DNA of 64,000 bases from RDXT01 sp033762375 (lineage in GTDB: Bacteria; Bacteroidota; Bacteroidia; J057). Below the pieces are notes generated by a model. It was not told the DNA's origin. It did not search any database and saw only the letters and a program-made list of their open reading frames with translations. The stretch spans positions 1 to 64,000 of the forward strand of contig JANRLQ010000063.1 in the NCBI GenBank assembly GCA_033762375.1, in the 5' to 3' direction. Of this stretch, positions 7,920 to 16,499 are shown in pieces. Position numbers and translations under genes: made by a program. Numbering within the stretch: position 1 is the first letter of the stretch; each line of letters begins with the position of its first letter.

Positions 7920-8567
7920 TTACCGTTCGTCGAAGACAGAGATACCTTTGTACCGGGACAGGTCAAACCGGAAAGCGCCATCACTCAGTCCCTGGTTAGG
8001 CTGGAGATTGGTAAACTCGTAGCTGGTGACCAGCTGGCGCCGGTTGATCAGGGAGACTTTTTCCAGCAGACGCGTATTTTTATTGATCCAGATATAGGCA
8101 TGGACATACTCAAGCCCCGGATCATTTAGCGATACATATACTTTGTAGCAAGGGATCCCGTGGACCTCGGTTTCACCATCAAACCGGGGATTGTACTTGG
8201 GCTGAAACAGATAAAAAATGGACTCTACGCTGACACCGAGCCGGGGGTCATAGGAGGCAATATTTACCTGGTTTTCAGCCTTGAGGTACGTCCAGATATT
8301 TTGCTGGTCGCAAAAGATCTCCTGATCGGGAAAGGAGACGGCATACATACCTTTTTTGTACCGGAGTACTCCTGTCTGGGTGCTGGGCCTTGTGGTAGGC
8401 TGTGCGACCTCGTACGTAAAGGTGGCAATAAAATCTGTGATGGACTCAGACCGGGTACGGGAGTCTTGTATCAGAAGGTTGACATCTTCCTGCGCAGTAA
8501 ACGCAACAAACAGGAAGCCACTCATCAAAAGAACAGACAATACAGCTGTGTATCGGTGCATGGACAA
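7920..8567 (-). CDS. lolA: LolA-like outer-membrane lipoprotein carrier (copy 1)
   Basis: The 215-residue protein has a signal peptide (hydrophobic SVLLMSGFLFVAFTA) and a LolA fold: SITDFIATFTYEV, GVLRYKKGMYAVSFPDQEIFCDQQNIWTYL split over strands, INKNTRLLEKVSL and TSYEFTNLQPNQGL. It lies 26 nt after the ftsK stop in the same direction; the ftsK-lolA order is conserved in Bacteroidota, so this copy is the likelier orthologue of LolA. It is followed after a 209-nt gap by a paralogue. It should act in the periplasm, accepting lipoproteins in its hydrophobic cavity. Confidence 0.88.
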   Translation of the reverse strand: MSMHRYTAVLSVLLMSGFLFVAFTAQEDVNLLIQDSRTRSESITDFIATFTYEVAQPTTRPSTQTGVLRYKKGMYAVSFPDQEIFCDQQNIWTYLKAENQVNIASYDPRLGVSVESIFYLFQPKYNPRFDGETEVHGIPCYKVYVSLNDPGLEYVHAYIWINKNTRLLEKVSLINRRQLVTSYEFTNLQPNQGLSDGAFRFDLSRYKGISVFDER

Positions 8568-8593
8568 GGTGTTATGGTAAGGTATTCGGAAAC

Positions 8594-11254
8594 TCAGGTA
8601 AGCGTATTCAAATACCGTTCCAACTCTGATTCATCCCGCACGAGTACTTCCCTTGCTTTGCTGCCAGAGTAGGGACCTACAATTTTGGCTTTTTCGAGCT
8701 GGTCAATAATACGTCCGGCCCGGTTATAACCCAGTTTCATTTTGCGCTGGATCAGGGAGGCTGATCCGATCTGAAACCGTACAATCAGGCGTGCAGCCTC
8801 GTCAAACAAGGCATCCCGTTCGAAGGTCTCGTTTTCGTCCTCCCCGTCGTCTTCGCCATCCTCCGCCGGCAGTTCCGGGAGGTAATAAGGTGAGGGAAAC
8901 CCCCGCTGCTGCCCAATAAATGCGACAATCCGCTCTACTTCCGGTGTGTCTATGAAGGCATTCTGGATCCGGATCAGGTCATTGCCGGTGGAGAGCAGCA
9001 TATCCCCCCGCCCGATGAGCTGGTCGGCCCCGTTGGCATCGAGGATGGTGCGGGAGTCCACCTTGGAGATGACCCGGTACGAGAGCCGGGCCGGGAAGTT
9101 GGCTTTAATAATACCCGTGATGACATTCACGGAGGGGCGCTGGGTGGCCACCACCAGGTGTATCCCCACTGCCCGTGCGAGCTGGGCCAGGCGGGCGATC
9201 GGCATCTCGACCTCCTTTCCGGCGACCATCATCATGTCCGCCAGCTCGTCTATGATGAGGACGATGTATGGCAGGAATTTATGTCCCTTGCGGGGGTTGA
9301 GGCGGCGGTTGATAAACTTCGTGTTGTACTCCCGCAGGTTGCGGACCCGTGCCCGCTTGAGCAGGTCGTACCGCTGGTCCATCTCGATGCAGAGGCTCTT
9401 GAGGACATTCACAGCGTCCCGCACGTCCGTGACGATCGCGTCTTCGCCCTGCTCCGGGAGCTGGGCCAGGTAGTGGCTGGTGAGTGCCTGGTAGAGGTTC
9501 ATCTCGACTTTTTTGGGGTCAATGAGGACAAACTTTACCTCTGCCGGGTGTTTTTTGTAGAGGAGGGAGGCAATGATGGTATTAAGACCCACCGATTTTC
9601 CCTGGCCCGTGGCGCCGGCAATCAGCAGGTGGGGCATCTTGTGCAGGTCCGCGATAAATACCTCGTTGGAGATGGTGCGGCCCAGCGCGATGGGCAGTTC
9701 GGCCTTGCTGCCAATAAATTTTTCGGTCGTGAGCACCCCCCGGAGGGAGACAGTCTCGGGATTGGAGTTGGGGACTTCGATCCCGATGGTGCCCTTTCCT
9801 GGGATCGGCGCGATGATCCGGATACCCAGGGCTGCCAGGCTCAGGGCAATATCGTCCTCCAGGTTTTTGATCTTGGAGATGCGGATACCCGGTGCCGGCA
9901 CGATCTCGTACAGGGTGACGGTCGGGCCGATCGTGGCCTTGATGCTCACGATTTTAATGCCGTAGTCCTCGAGGGTTTTGACGATTTTGTTTTTATTCGT
10001 TTCCAGCTCCTCGCGGTTGACTTCACGCCCCCGCCCGCTGCCGTGATCTTCCAGGAGCTCAAATGGAGGACGCTGATAGTCAGAGAGTTCCTGGGTAGGG
10101 TCATAAACATCTCCTTCGACAAACTCATCGGCGTTTTCGATCTCCAGGTCATCCTCCGGGATAATTTTGACGAGGCGGTCTTCGCCTTGTATCTGACCCA
10201 CGTTGTCCTCGCCGAGCTGCTCCACCTGGAGACCGCGCAGGCGGAGGTCTCCTTCCTCCTCCGGCTGTACGATGGTGAACTCCAGGGGTAGCTCACCCGG
10301 ACGGGCGCTGATTGTGATACTCCGGTCCTGTGACGGGGGAGCAGGTGTTTTGGGGTCCAGGACTTCAAACCGCACCTCGTCCTGCCGGGCAGGTACGGTG
10401 GGCGGGACCCGCGCAGGGAGGTCAGGTGAGAGCGGGTCCGCAGGCGGGTGCGGGGTACGTGCCGGCGGCTGTGCCGTGCGCAGGTCTGCGGGCCGGTTGC
10501 GGGCGCCTGTGCGCGGGGCGGGCTCTGGCTGGACCTTGCGGATCCAGTACCCCGGCGTGAGCATTTCCCGGCTGAATTTCCGGGTGCGCACGAGCTCCAG
10601 GAGGGCAGAGGCCCGTATTTCTGCATTAAAATTGACGACGGCAAATACAATCATGGCAAATATCAACACAAATGCCACCCCAATACGCCCGATAAACCCA
10701 AACAGCCATGTATTGGCCATGTACCCAAATCCGCCCCCCAGGTCAAAGGTCACCGAGCCGGACAGAATCTCGATATAAGACAAAAAGATGGAGCCAAAAA
10801 ACGTGATAAAAGCCACATATTTCAGGAGCCGCCCCAGGGCTTCGTAATAATCGTTTTCCAGCAATACCAGCCCGACCAGCAGCCCGTAGATCAACACCAC
10901 AAAAGCAAAAATACCCACGCCGCGCCGTACCATCATATCTGCCAGGGCTGCCCCCGCAAATCCCAGCCAGTTGCTCACGACGGGTGTTTCTGCCTCGCCC
11001 TCAGCAGCCTCCGGCAGGCCGATCACAGACTGGTCAGCGTGTCCCGTAAAAAAGTAGGACACACAGGCGATCAGCGAAACCACACAAAAAAACACCAGCG
11101 ACCAGCCCACAATCTTGCGGACCTGGTCCCGGCTGTCCCCTTCTGATTGCAGGCTGAAAATCCAGCCCAGGGTCTGCGCCATCCAGCCCGGAGAAGCTGG
11201 TTTGGCTGGGGTCTTGCGTTTGCGTGCAGGTGTATGCGGGGTGTTTTTTGCCAC
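8594..11254 (-). CDS. ftsK: DNA translocase FtsK/SpoIIIE
   Basis: FtsK pumps chromosomal DNA at the division septum. The 886-residue protein has a cytoplasmic N-terminus of basic residues, membrane segments between about residues 50 and 210, a Pro-rich linker (about 240-300), and the motor domain. Motor motifs are the Walker A GATGQGKS, Walker B-type IVLIIDELADMMM, and LVVATQRPSVNVITG. The C-terminus carries the winged-helix gamma domain (ASLIQRKMKLGYNRAGRIIDQLE) that reads polar chromosome sequences. Length and order are typical of Bacteroidota FtsK. It heads a minus-strand operon with two lolA-like genes and a lipoprotein, and has a good promoter match at 11275-11305. Confidence 0.97.
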   Translation of the reverse strand: MAKNTPHTPARKRKTPAKPASPGWMAQTLGWIFSLQSEGDSRDQVRKIVGWSLVFFCVVSLIACVSYFFTGHADQSVIGLPEAAEGEAETPVVSNWLGFAGAALADMMVRRGVGIFAFVVLIYGLLVGLVLLENDYYEALGRLLKYVAFITFFGSIFLSYIEILSGSVTFDLGGGFGYMANTWLFGFIGRIGVAFVLIFAMIVFAVVNFNAEIRASALLELVRTRKFSREMLTPGYWIRKVQPEPAPRTGARNRPADLRTAQPPARTPHPPADPLSPDLPARVPPTVPARQDEVRFEVLDPKTPAPPSQDRSITISARPGELPLEFTIVQPEEEGDLRLRGLQVEQLGEDNVGQIQGEDRLVKIIPEDDLEIENADEFVEGDVYDPTQELSDYQRPPFELLEDHGSGRGREVNREELETNKNKIVKTLEDYGIKIVSIKATIGPTVTLYEIVPAPGIRISKIKNLEDDIALSLAALGIRIIAPIPGKGTIGIEVPNSNPETVSLRGVLTTEKFIGSKAELPIALGRTISNEVFIADLHKMPHLLIAGATGQGKSVGLNTIIASLLYKKHPAEVKFVLIDPKKVEMNLYQALTSHYLAQLPEQGEDAIVTDVRDAVNVLKSLCIEMDQRYDLLKRARVRNLREYNTKFINRRLNPRKGHKFLPYIVLIIDELADMMMVAGKEVEMPIARLAQLARAVGIHLVVATQRPSVNVITGIIKANFPARLSYRVISKVDSRTILDANGADQLIGRGDMLLSTGNDLIRIQNAFIDTPEVERIVAFIGQQRGFPSPYYLPELPAEDGEDDGEDENETFERDALFDEAARLIVRFQIGSASLIQRKMKLGYNRAGRIIDQLEKAKIVGPYSGSKAREVLVRDESELERYLNTLT

Positions 11255-11274
11255 GGGTTTTCCTTAATGCTGCC

Positions 11275-11305
11275 CAAACTTACCCATTTTTACCGGAAGA
11301 ATCAA
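11275..11305 (-). promoter_or_regulatory. Bacteroidota-type promoter of ftsK
   Basis: On the minus strand there is TTG (11303-11305), a 20-nt spacer and TAAGTTTG (11275-11282), which matches the -33 TTG / -7 TAnnTTTG consensus of Bacteroidota primary sigma factor promoters. The -7 box ends 20 nt before the ftsK ATG, giving a very short leader. Confidence 0.65.
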
Positions 11306-11516
11306 CGCCTCACCAGTATATTTGGGATTGGCAAAAATATTAGCAAGGCGGGCGCCGGTTATAGGAATGCTGAATGCTAAAATAAATGTATTTCGGGGCA
11401 GTATGCCATCACCTGCCTGCCCGTCAGGGTAAGCAACCGTCTTATGCTTACGAAAACGCGTAGATGTGTTTGTCTTGCTAAGCCAAAACATCCCCCGCGC
11501 ACCCCGGTTTTATTCC

Positions 11517-11524
11517 TATATTTG
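11517..11524 (+). promoter_or_regulatory. -7 box upstream of nuoD
   Basis: TATATTTG matches TAnnTTTG exactly and lies 17 nt before the nuoD ATG. No clear TTG was found at the expected upstream distance, so only the -7 element is supported. Its presence suggests nuoD has its own promoter instead of being read from an upstream gene. Confidence 0.5.
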
Positions 11525-11541
11525 CCCTTTCAATCCGGCGT

Positions 11542-12771
11542 ATGGCTTATACTCCTTTTACCCAGAAGACCTACACCTACGACGAACTGATCCGGCGTAC
11601 CGGCCAGCCAGCGGCGTTGTCGGCAGAGGACCTGCGCGGGGCGGAGATGGTCCTCAACATGGGTCCGCAGCACCCCTCGACCCACGGCGTGCTCCGCCTG
11701 GAGGTTGTTACGGACGGGGAGATCGTGCGGGAGGTGGTGCCCCATATCGGTTACCTGCACCGGTGCTTTGAAAAACACGCGGAGGCCCTGTCGTATCCCC
11801 AGATCCTGCCTTATACGGACCGCATGGACTACCTCGCGTCCATGAACAATAACCTGGCTTTTGTCATGGGAGTGGAGCGGATGCTGGACCTGACGGAGCA
11901 GATCCCCAAGCGCATCGAGTATATCCGGGTCCTGGTCTGTGAGCTCAACCGCATCGCCTCGCACATGATCGCCCTGGGGACCTACGCGCTGGACATCGGG
12001 GCCATCACCCCCTTCCTCTGGACATTCCGGGACCGGGAGCATATCATGAACCTGCTGGAGTGGGCCTCGGGTGCCCGGATGCTCTACAATTATATCTGGG
12101 TAGGAGGTCTGTTTTATGACCTGCCGGTGGGGTTTGAGACCCGGTGTGCGGAGTTTGTCCAGTATTTCCGCCCGAAAATGACCGAACTCAACCGCCTCCT
12201 GACCGAAAATGACATTTTCATCCAGCGCACAGCCCATATCGGTGTCCTGCCCCTGGATACGGCCCTCAACTATGGCTGCTCCGGTCCCATGCTCCGGGGC
12301 TCGGGCCTGCGCTGGGACCTGCGCCGGGTGGACGGCTACAGCGTATACCCCGAGCTGGAGTTTGACATCCCGATCGGCACCGGGGAGATGGGCACGGTCG
12401 GCGACTGCTGGGACCGGTTTAAGGTACGGGCCGACGAAGTAGGCGAATCCCTGCGCATCATTGAACAATGCCTCACGGCCCTCTCCCGCCAGTATCCGCG
12501 TACGGACGACTTTGATCCCCGCGCCCTCTGCCCGCCCAAGGCACGCCCCAAGGCCCAGGAGTTCTACGTGCGGGCTGAAAATCCCCGTGGCGAATTGGGC
12601 TTTTTTTTCATTGCCGACGGTAAGACCGATGTCCCCTTCCGGGTCAAGGCCCGCGCCCCGTCCTTCAGCAACCTCAGCGTCCTGCCCGAGCTCTCCCGTG
12701 GGGTCCTGATCGCCGACCTGGTAGCCATCATCGGCAGCATAGATTTTATGCTGGGTGAGGTGGACCGGTGA
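11542..12771 (+). CDS. nuoD: NADH-quinone oxidoreductase subunit D
   Basis: NuoD is the 49-kDa-type subunit of complex I that forms part of the quinone site. The 409-residue protein shows the family blocks MGPQHPSTHGVLRLEV near residue 36, PHIGYLHRCFEK, the YTDRMDYLASMNNN block, AELNRIASH-like CELNRIASHM, and the C-terminal IGSIDFMLGEVDR. It is full length. The gene is solitary: ftsK lies divergently upstream, a SxtJ-like gene converges downstream, and no other nuo gene is in the window. In most genomes nuoD lies in a nuoA-N operon, so the remaining subunits must be encoded elsewhere. Confidence 0.96.
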   Translation: MAYTPFTQKTYTYDELIRRTGQPAALSAEDLRGAEMVLNMGPQHPSTHGVLRLEVVTDGEIVREVVPHIGYLHRCFEKHAEALSYPQILPYTDRMDYLASMNNNLAFVMGVERMLDLTEQIPKRIEYIRVLVCELNRIASHMIALGTYALDIGAITPFLWTFRDREHIMNLLEWASGARMLYNYIWVGGLFYDLPVGFETRCAEFVQYFRPKMTELNRLLTENDIFIQRTAHIGVLPLDTALNYGCSGPMLRGSGLRWDLRRVDGYSVYPELEFDIPIGTGEMGTVGDCWDRFKVRADEVGESLRIIEQCLTALSRQYPRTDDFDPRALCPPKARPKAQEFYVRAENPRGELGFFFIADGKTDVPFRVKARAPSFSNLSVLPELSRGVLIADLVAIIGSIDFMLGEVDR

Positions 12772-12819
12772 GAGAACCATTTGTGCAAGGCTGAGAATAT
12801 TCCAGCAAAAGACAATGGC

Positions 12820-13179
12820 CTAAAACATCTGCTCCAGGTCTTCGCGCCGGTAGGTGTGCCCACGTGTATGAAAATACGAATCAGGCGGCACAGGCGCTTG
12901 CCGGCGGGTGAGCCGCCGCAGCCAGGCCAGGGGTGTCAGTACCAGGGCAAAAACCAGGGTCAGGAGGATGGTGCCATTGATGCGTCCCAGCAGGTGGGTG
13001 AGTTGATCCCAGGCCCACACAATACGATCCCGAAACCAGGGTGACAACAGCCCGGATACCCCCAGTACGAGGACCGTATATAATATCCAGTCGTACTGCG
13101 TGAACAGGTATATACCAACACCGCCCAGTACCATGACGAGCAGGGTCTCAAACGGAGGACGTGCAGGGGTGGTTTTCAT
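12820..13179 (-). CDS. SxtJ-like membrane protein
   Basis: From the ATG at 13179, which overlaps the stop of the DUF5989 gene (TGATG), the protein has 119 residues. It has hydrophobic segments at about residues 10-45 and 68-85, a basic stretch RRLTRRQ and a soluble tail. This matches the SxtJ family of small membrane proteins, named after a gene in the saxitoxin cluster but common next to NodU/CmcH-type carbamoyltransferases in many bacteria that make no saxitoxin. Function is unknown. The longer frame to 13281 runs through the neighbouring gene and is not preferred. Coupling with DUF5989 and the carbamoyltransferase suggests one membrane complex. Confidence 0.75.
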   Translation of the reverse strand: MKTTPARPPFETLLVMVLGGVGIYLFTQYDWILYTVLVLGVSGLLSPWFRDRIVWAWDQLTHLLGRINGTILLTLVFALVLTPLAWLRRLTRRQAPVPPDSYFHTRGHTYRREDLEQMF

Positions 13180-13328
13180 CAAAACAGGGTATAGATAAAC
13201 GGAGCAAAAGCAGAAGAACCACCAATGACTATCAGTACGCCAATCAGCAACAGCACAACAATCAGCGGCGCGAGCCACCACTTTTTGCGGGTTTTGATAA
13301 ACTGCCAGAGGTCAGAAAGGAATTCCAT
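13179..13328 (-). CDS. DUF5989 family micro-protein
   Basis: A 49-residue protein begins at the ATG at 13328 and ends at TGA 13179-13181. It reads as an N-terminal amphipathic part (MEFLSDLWQFIKTRKKWW) followed by one strong transmembrane helix (APLIVVLLLIGVLIVIGG) and a short FAPFIYTLF end. This is the DUF5989 pattern, a single-pass protein found between carbamoyltransferase and SxtJ-like genes. The start lies 27 nt after the carbamoyltransferase stop and its stop overlaps the next start, so it is firmly within the operon. Its likely role is as a small membrane subunit; nothing more is known. Confidence 0.88.
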   Translation of the reverse strand: MEFLSDLWQFIKTRKKWWLAPLIVVLLLIGVLIVIGGSSAFAPFIYTLF

Positions 13329-13355
13329 GATGCGTAAAGGATTGATAATCAAAGA

Positions 13356-15218
13356 TTAATCCAGGGTAAAGGCTTGCTGCCAATGATCGGTATCCGGCCA
13401 GGCAGGTTGTTCGGATTTGGCAAAAAGGTAATCACCTATCACAAGATAGTCCATTTCGGTGCGCATAAAACACCGGTACGCATCTTCCGGGGTGCAGACG
13501 ATGGGTTCGCCCCGGACATTAAAGCTGGTATTCACCAGGACTCCTGTGCCAGTCTCTGCGCTAAAAGCCTCCAGCAGAGCCCGAAACCGGGGATTGGTCT
13601 CCGCGTGTACCGTCTGTACCCGTGCGGAAAAGTCCAGGTGGGTGATGGCGGGCAATACTGACCGGGGGCTGTAGAGCCGGGTGCGCAGATCGCCCTGGGC
13701 AAAGTCTGTCTCCTGCGGGAGGCGATGCTGCTCAGCGACATCCGCGACCAGGAGCATGTACGGGGAGGGGTGTGTCAGGTTAAAATACGTCTGTGCTTCT
13801 TCTGTCAGCACAGCCGGTGCGAAGGGGCGGAAACTTTCCCGGTACTTAATCTTCAGGTTGAGTTTCTGCTGCATGTCTGTACGGCGGGGATCGCCGAGGA
13901 TCGAGCGGTTGCCCAGGGCCCTCGGCCCAAACTCCATCCGACCCTGAAACCAGCCTACCACAGCACCAGAAGCCAGCAGGCTGGCGGTCTGCCGGACCAG
14001 GTCCGCCAGGTCCGGGAAAAACCCTGCCGCTGCATGGTATTTTTTGATAACGGCTTGTATATCAGATGATTCATAAGCGGGGCCCAGGTAAGCTCCCTGC
14101 ATCCCGTCCAGGCCGGGAGCTGTCTGGCGGTCTTGTCCTGCATAGATATGCCAGGCGGCGAGGGCGGCTCCCAGGGCACCTCCGGCATCACCTGCCGCAG
14201 GCTGAATGAAAATATCCTCAAACAATCTTTGCCGGAGCAGTTTCCCATTGGCGACACAATTGAGGGCAACTCCGCCAGCCATACACAGATGAGGCAGGCC
14301 TGTAAGTCGGCGGGCCTCAGTGGCCATGTTGAGGACAATTTCCTCCGTCACCTGCTGGATCGCCAGGGCCAGGTTGGCGTGATGCTGGGCCAGATCCGTT
14401 TCAGGGCTGCGGCGTGGAAACCCAAACAGTGCCTCCCAGCGTTTGTCGTGGGTCATGGTCAGGCCGGTCGTGTACCGGAAGTACCGCTGGTCCAGCCGGA
14501 TAGATCCATCGGGCCGGATGTCCACCATCCGGGTGCGGATCAGCTCCGCATACCGCCGGGTATCCGGGGCCTCCGGGTGGCCATACGGGGCCAGTCCCAT
14601 GAGTTTGTATTCGCCCGAGTTGACTTTAAATCCACAGTAATGGGTAAAAGCGGAGTATAATAGTCCCACAGAGTCAGGGAAATGCAGCTCTTTCAGGACG
14701 GTAATCTCATTGCCCCGGCCTGTTGCGATCGAGGCAGTTGCCCATTCGCCTACACCATCCAGGGTCAGAATAGCCGCCTCCTCAAAGGGAGATGGGTAAA
14801 AAGCACTGGCTGCATGAGAGAGGTGGTGCTCCGGAAACAACAACTGCACGCGGCGGGGATCATACGGCCCGATTTGGGCCAGGCCCTGCCGCAGAAGCCG
14901 CTTGAGAAACATTTTTTCGCGGAGCCATACCGGCATGGCTTGCAGGAAGGAGGCAAGTCCGCGTGGGGCTTCAGCATAATAGGTCTCCAGCAGCCGCTCA
15001 AACTTCAGCAGGGGTTTGTCATAAAAAACCACCCAATCGAGGTCTGCGAGGGTCAGACCCGCATGCGCCAGGCAAAACCGGATGGCCTCTGCCGGAAATC
15101 CCGGGTCGTGTTTGATCCGGCTAAACCGCTCCTCCTGAGCCGCTGCCACGATATGACCATCCCGGACCAGGGCCGCCGCCGAGTCATGGTAAAAAGCAGA
15201 TATGCCGAGGATATTCAC
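13356..15218 (-). CDS. NodU/CmcH family O-carbamoyltransferase
   Basis: These enzymes move a carbamoyl group from carbamoyl phosphate, through carbamoyl-AMP, to a hydroxyl of a sugar or antibiotic. The GTG at 15218 overlaps the upstream stop (GTGA) and gives 620 residues beginning with NILGISAFYHDSAAAL. The N-terminal Kae1-like domain has HHLSHAASAFYPS (metal and carbamoyl-phosphate site) and DGVGEWATA; the C-terminal YrdC-like part has MEFGPRALGNRSILGDPR, YRESFRPFAPAVL and LVNTSFNVRGEP. All key blocks are intact and length is typical. No nodulation or antibiotic genes are nearby, so the acceptor is probably a surface glycan; this is inference. Confidence 0.93.
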   Translation of the reverse strand: MNILGISAFYHDSAAALVRDGHIVAAAQEERFSRIKHDPGFPAEAIRFCLAHAGLTLADLDWVVFYDKPLLKFERLLETYYAEAPRGLASFLQAMPVWLREKMFLKRLLRQGLAQIGPYDPRRVQLLFPEHHLSHAASAFYPSPFEEAAILTLDGVGEWATASIATGRGNEITVLKELHFPDSVGLLYSAFTHYCGFKVNSGEYKLMGLAPYGHPEAPDTRRYAELIRTRMVDIRPDGSIRLDQRYFRYTTGLTMTHDKRWEALFGFPRRSPETDLAQHHANLALAIQQVTEEIVLNMATEARRLTGLPHLCMAGGVALNCVANGKLLRQRLFEDIFIQPAAGDAGGALGAALAAWHIYAGQDRQTAPGLDGMQGAYLGPAYESSDIQAVIKKYHAAAGFFPDLADLVRQTASLLASGAVVGWFQGRMEFGPRALGNRSILGDPRRTDMQQKLNLKIKYRESFRPFAPAVLTEEAQTYFNLTHPSPYMLLVADVAEQHRLPQETDFAQGDLRTRLYSPRSVLPAITHLDFSARVQTVHAETNPRFRALLEAFSAETGTGVLVNTSFNVRGEPIVCTPEDAYRCFMRTEMDYLVIGDYLFAKSEQPAWPDTDHWQQAFTLD

Positions 15219-16282
15219 TGCTGAGGGGTTTGACGACGTAAAAAAGAAACCAGGCTGTCTGCCACCACCTGATGCCCGGCAGGGTTCCAGTGCCATCCAT
15301 CCCGAGCCAGGACGGTAATCCCCCGGGCTTGTGCAGCCCGAAGCCCCTGCGGCACCGCCTCTATAACCGGAATCCCCAGCTCACGCCCCAGCATCTGCCA
15401 GTCTGCGTGGGTGGGCGGCAGGTCAGTGGCATCCAGCAGGTACAGCCGGACCGCTGGCCCGATCCGGGCCTGGATATGCTGAAAAATAGCTTTTGTCACG
15501 TGTTGGGCGCTGTCATACGGCAGGTAGGCGCGGCCCAGGCGACTCATCTGGTACTCTGCCCCCCGGCTAAGCCCCAGCCGCTGGACGATCCGGCCTGTGG
15601 CGGCGTTCAGGGCTTTGAATAAGCTGGAAAAACGGGCCAGACGCCTGGTCAGGGAGACTGTATCCTGCGAATAATACACCGTGCCATCTGGCCGCAGGTA
15701 CGGCCTGCGTTCGTCCACTTCATACACCGCCTCGCGCGCCAGTGGCTCGTAGTTGTCAATGCAGTCATTGGCGCAGACCTGCCAGATGATGATGTCGGGT
15801 TGGATGCTGTCCAGGTGTTGGTCCAGCCACAGGTATTCCTGGAGATTGCCCCAGCCGCTCATCCCGGAGGCATAGAGGTGCATGGGAAATTGCGCCGCAG
15901 CCCGTGCATAAAAAGTAGCTTCGTCCGAGACCTCAACGGCCTGGGTATAGGAGTCTCCGATAAACCAGACCACGGGTGCGTCTGCCACAGGGGCTGCCTG
16001 GCCATACACCCTGAATCCCCGGCTGTCGGTTGTGTAGCGTACCGGATAGGCCAGCCCGGCGGCATCGGTCATTTCGCCCTCAAAGTGGTAGTTGGGTTTG
16101 CACCGCCATCCGTAATGTCCGTCGGGCAGGGCCGTATTGTAGGGAGGGGGTGCCGTTGGTTGAAGGGCGTAGAAGGCCCGTGCCAGGAGCTCACCCAGGA
16201 CGAGTATGACAATCAGTAGCAAGGCCCATGCTGTCAGAATAAGTTTCAGGTGTCGGGTTTTGAGACTTGGGGTTGAAGCCAT
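15215..16282 (-). CDS. membrane-anchored SGNH/GDSL-like hydrolase
   Basis: The 355-residue protein has one N-terminal transmembrane helix (about residues 13-38, LILTAWALLLIVILVLGELLA in part) and an extracytoplasmic SGNH domain. Block I is FIGDSYTQ with the nucleophile Ser, the glycine block is MSGWGNLQEY, block III is VCANDCIDN, and the C-terminal Asp/His pair is in RDGWHWNPAGH. The catalytic set is therefore complete. Such proteins act as esterases or acyltransferases on polysaccharides. It is the first gene of the carbamoyltransferase operon (GTGA overlap), so its substrate is likely the same glycan; that is inferred from context. Confidence 0.85.
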   Translation of the reverse strand: MASTPSLKTRHLKLILTAWALLLIVILVLGELLARAFYALQPTAPPPYNTALPDGHYGWRCKPNYHFEGEMTDAAGLAYPVRYTTDSRGFRVYGQAAPVADAPVVWFIGDSYTQAVEVSDEATFYARAAAQFPMHLYASGMSGWGNLQEYLWLDQHLDSIQPDIIIWQVCANDCIDNYEPLAREAVYEVDERRPYLRPDGTVYYSQDTVSLTRRLARFSSLFKALNAATGRIVQRLGLSRGAEYQMSRLGRAYLPYDSAQHVTKAIFQHIQARIGPAVRLYLLDATDLPPTHADWQMLGRELGIPVIEAVPQGLRAAQARGITVLARDGWHWNPAGHQVVADSLVSFLRRQTPQQ

Positions 16283-16499
16283 CTACCGTGAGTATTGTCT
16301 GATGAAGGTGTGATGTATTTTGGTGTGTCTGTTTTAGAAGGTGTTGACCTTGTCGCTACCAGCGTAAGGTTTTGCTGTTGTATGGACAATATTTCTTAAT
16401 CCATTATAAAGTTAGCGGTATTGGCGGAATGTGTCGCACAATAGTTTTATGATCTTTGGTTACTGTTGTTGGCTTGCCTGATGCCTGGCCGTTGATGGC

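Noticed and set aside
9158..10291. 377-codon plus-strand frame inside ftsK
   Set aside because: Shadow of the FtsK motor domain; no start context or family match.
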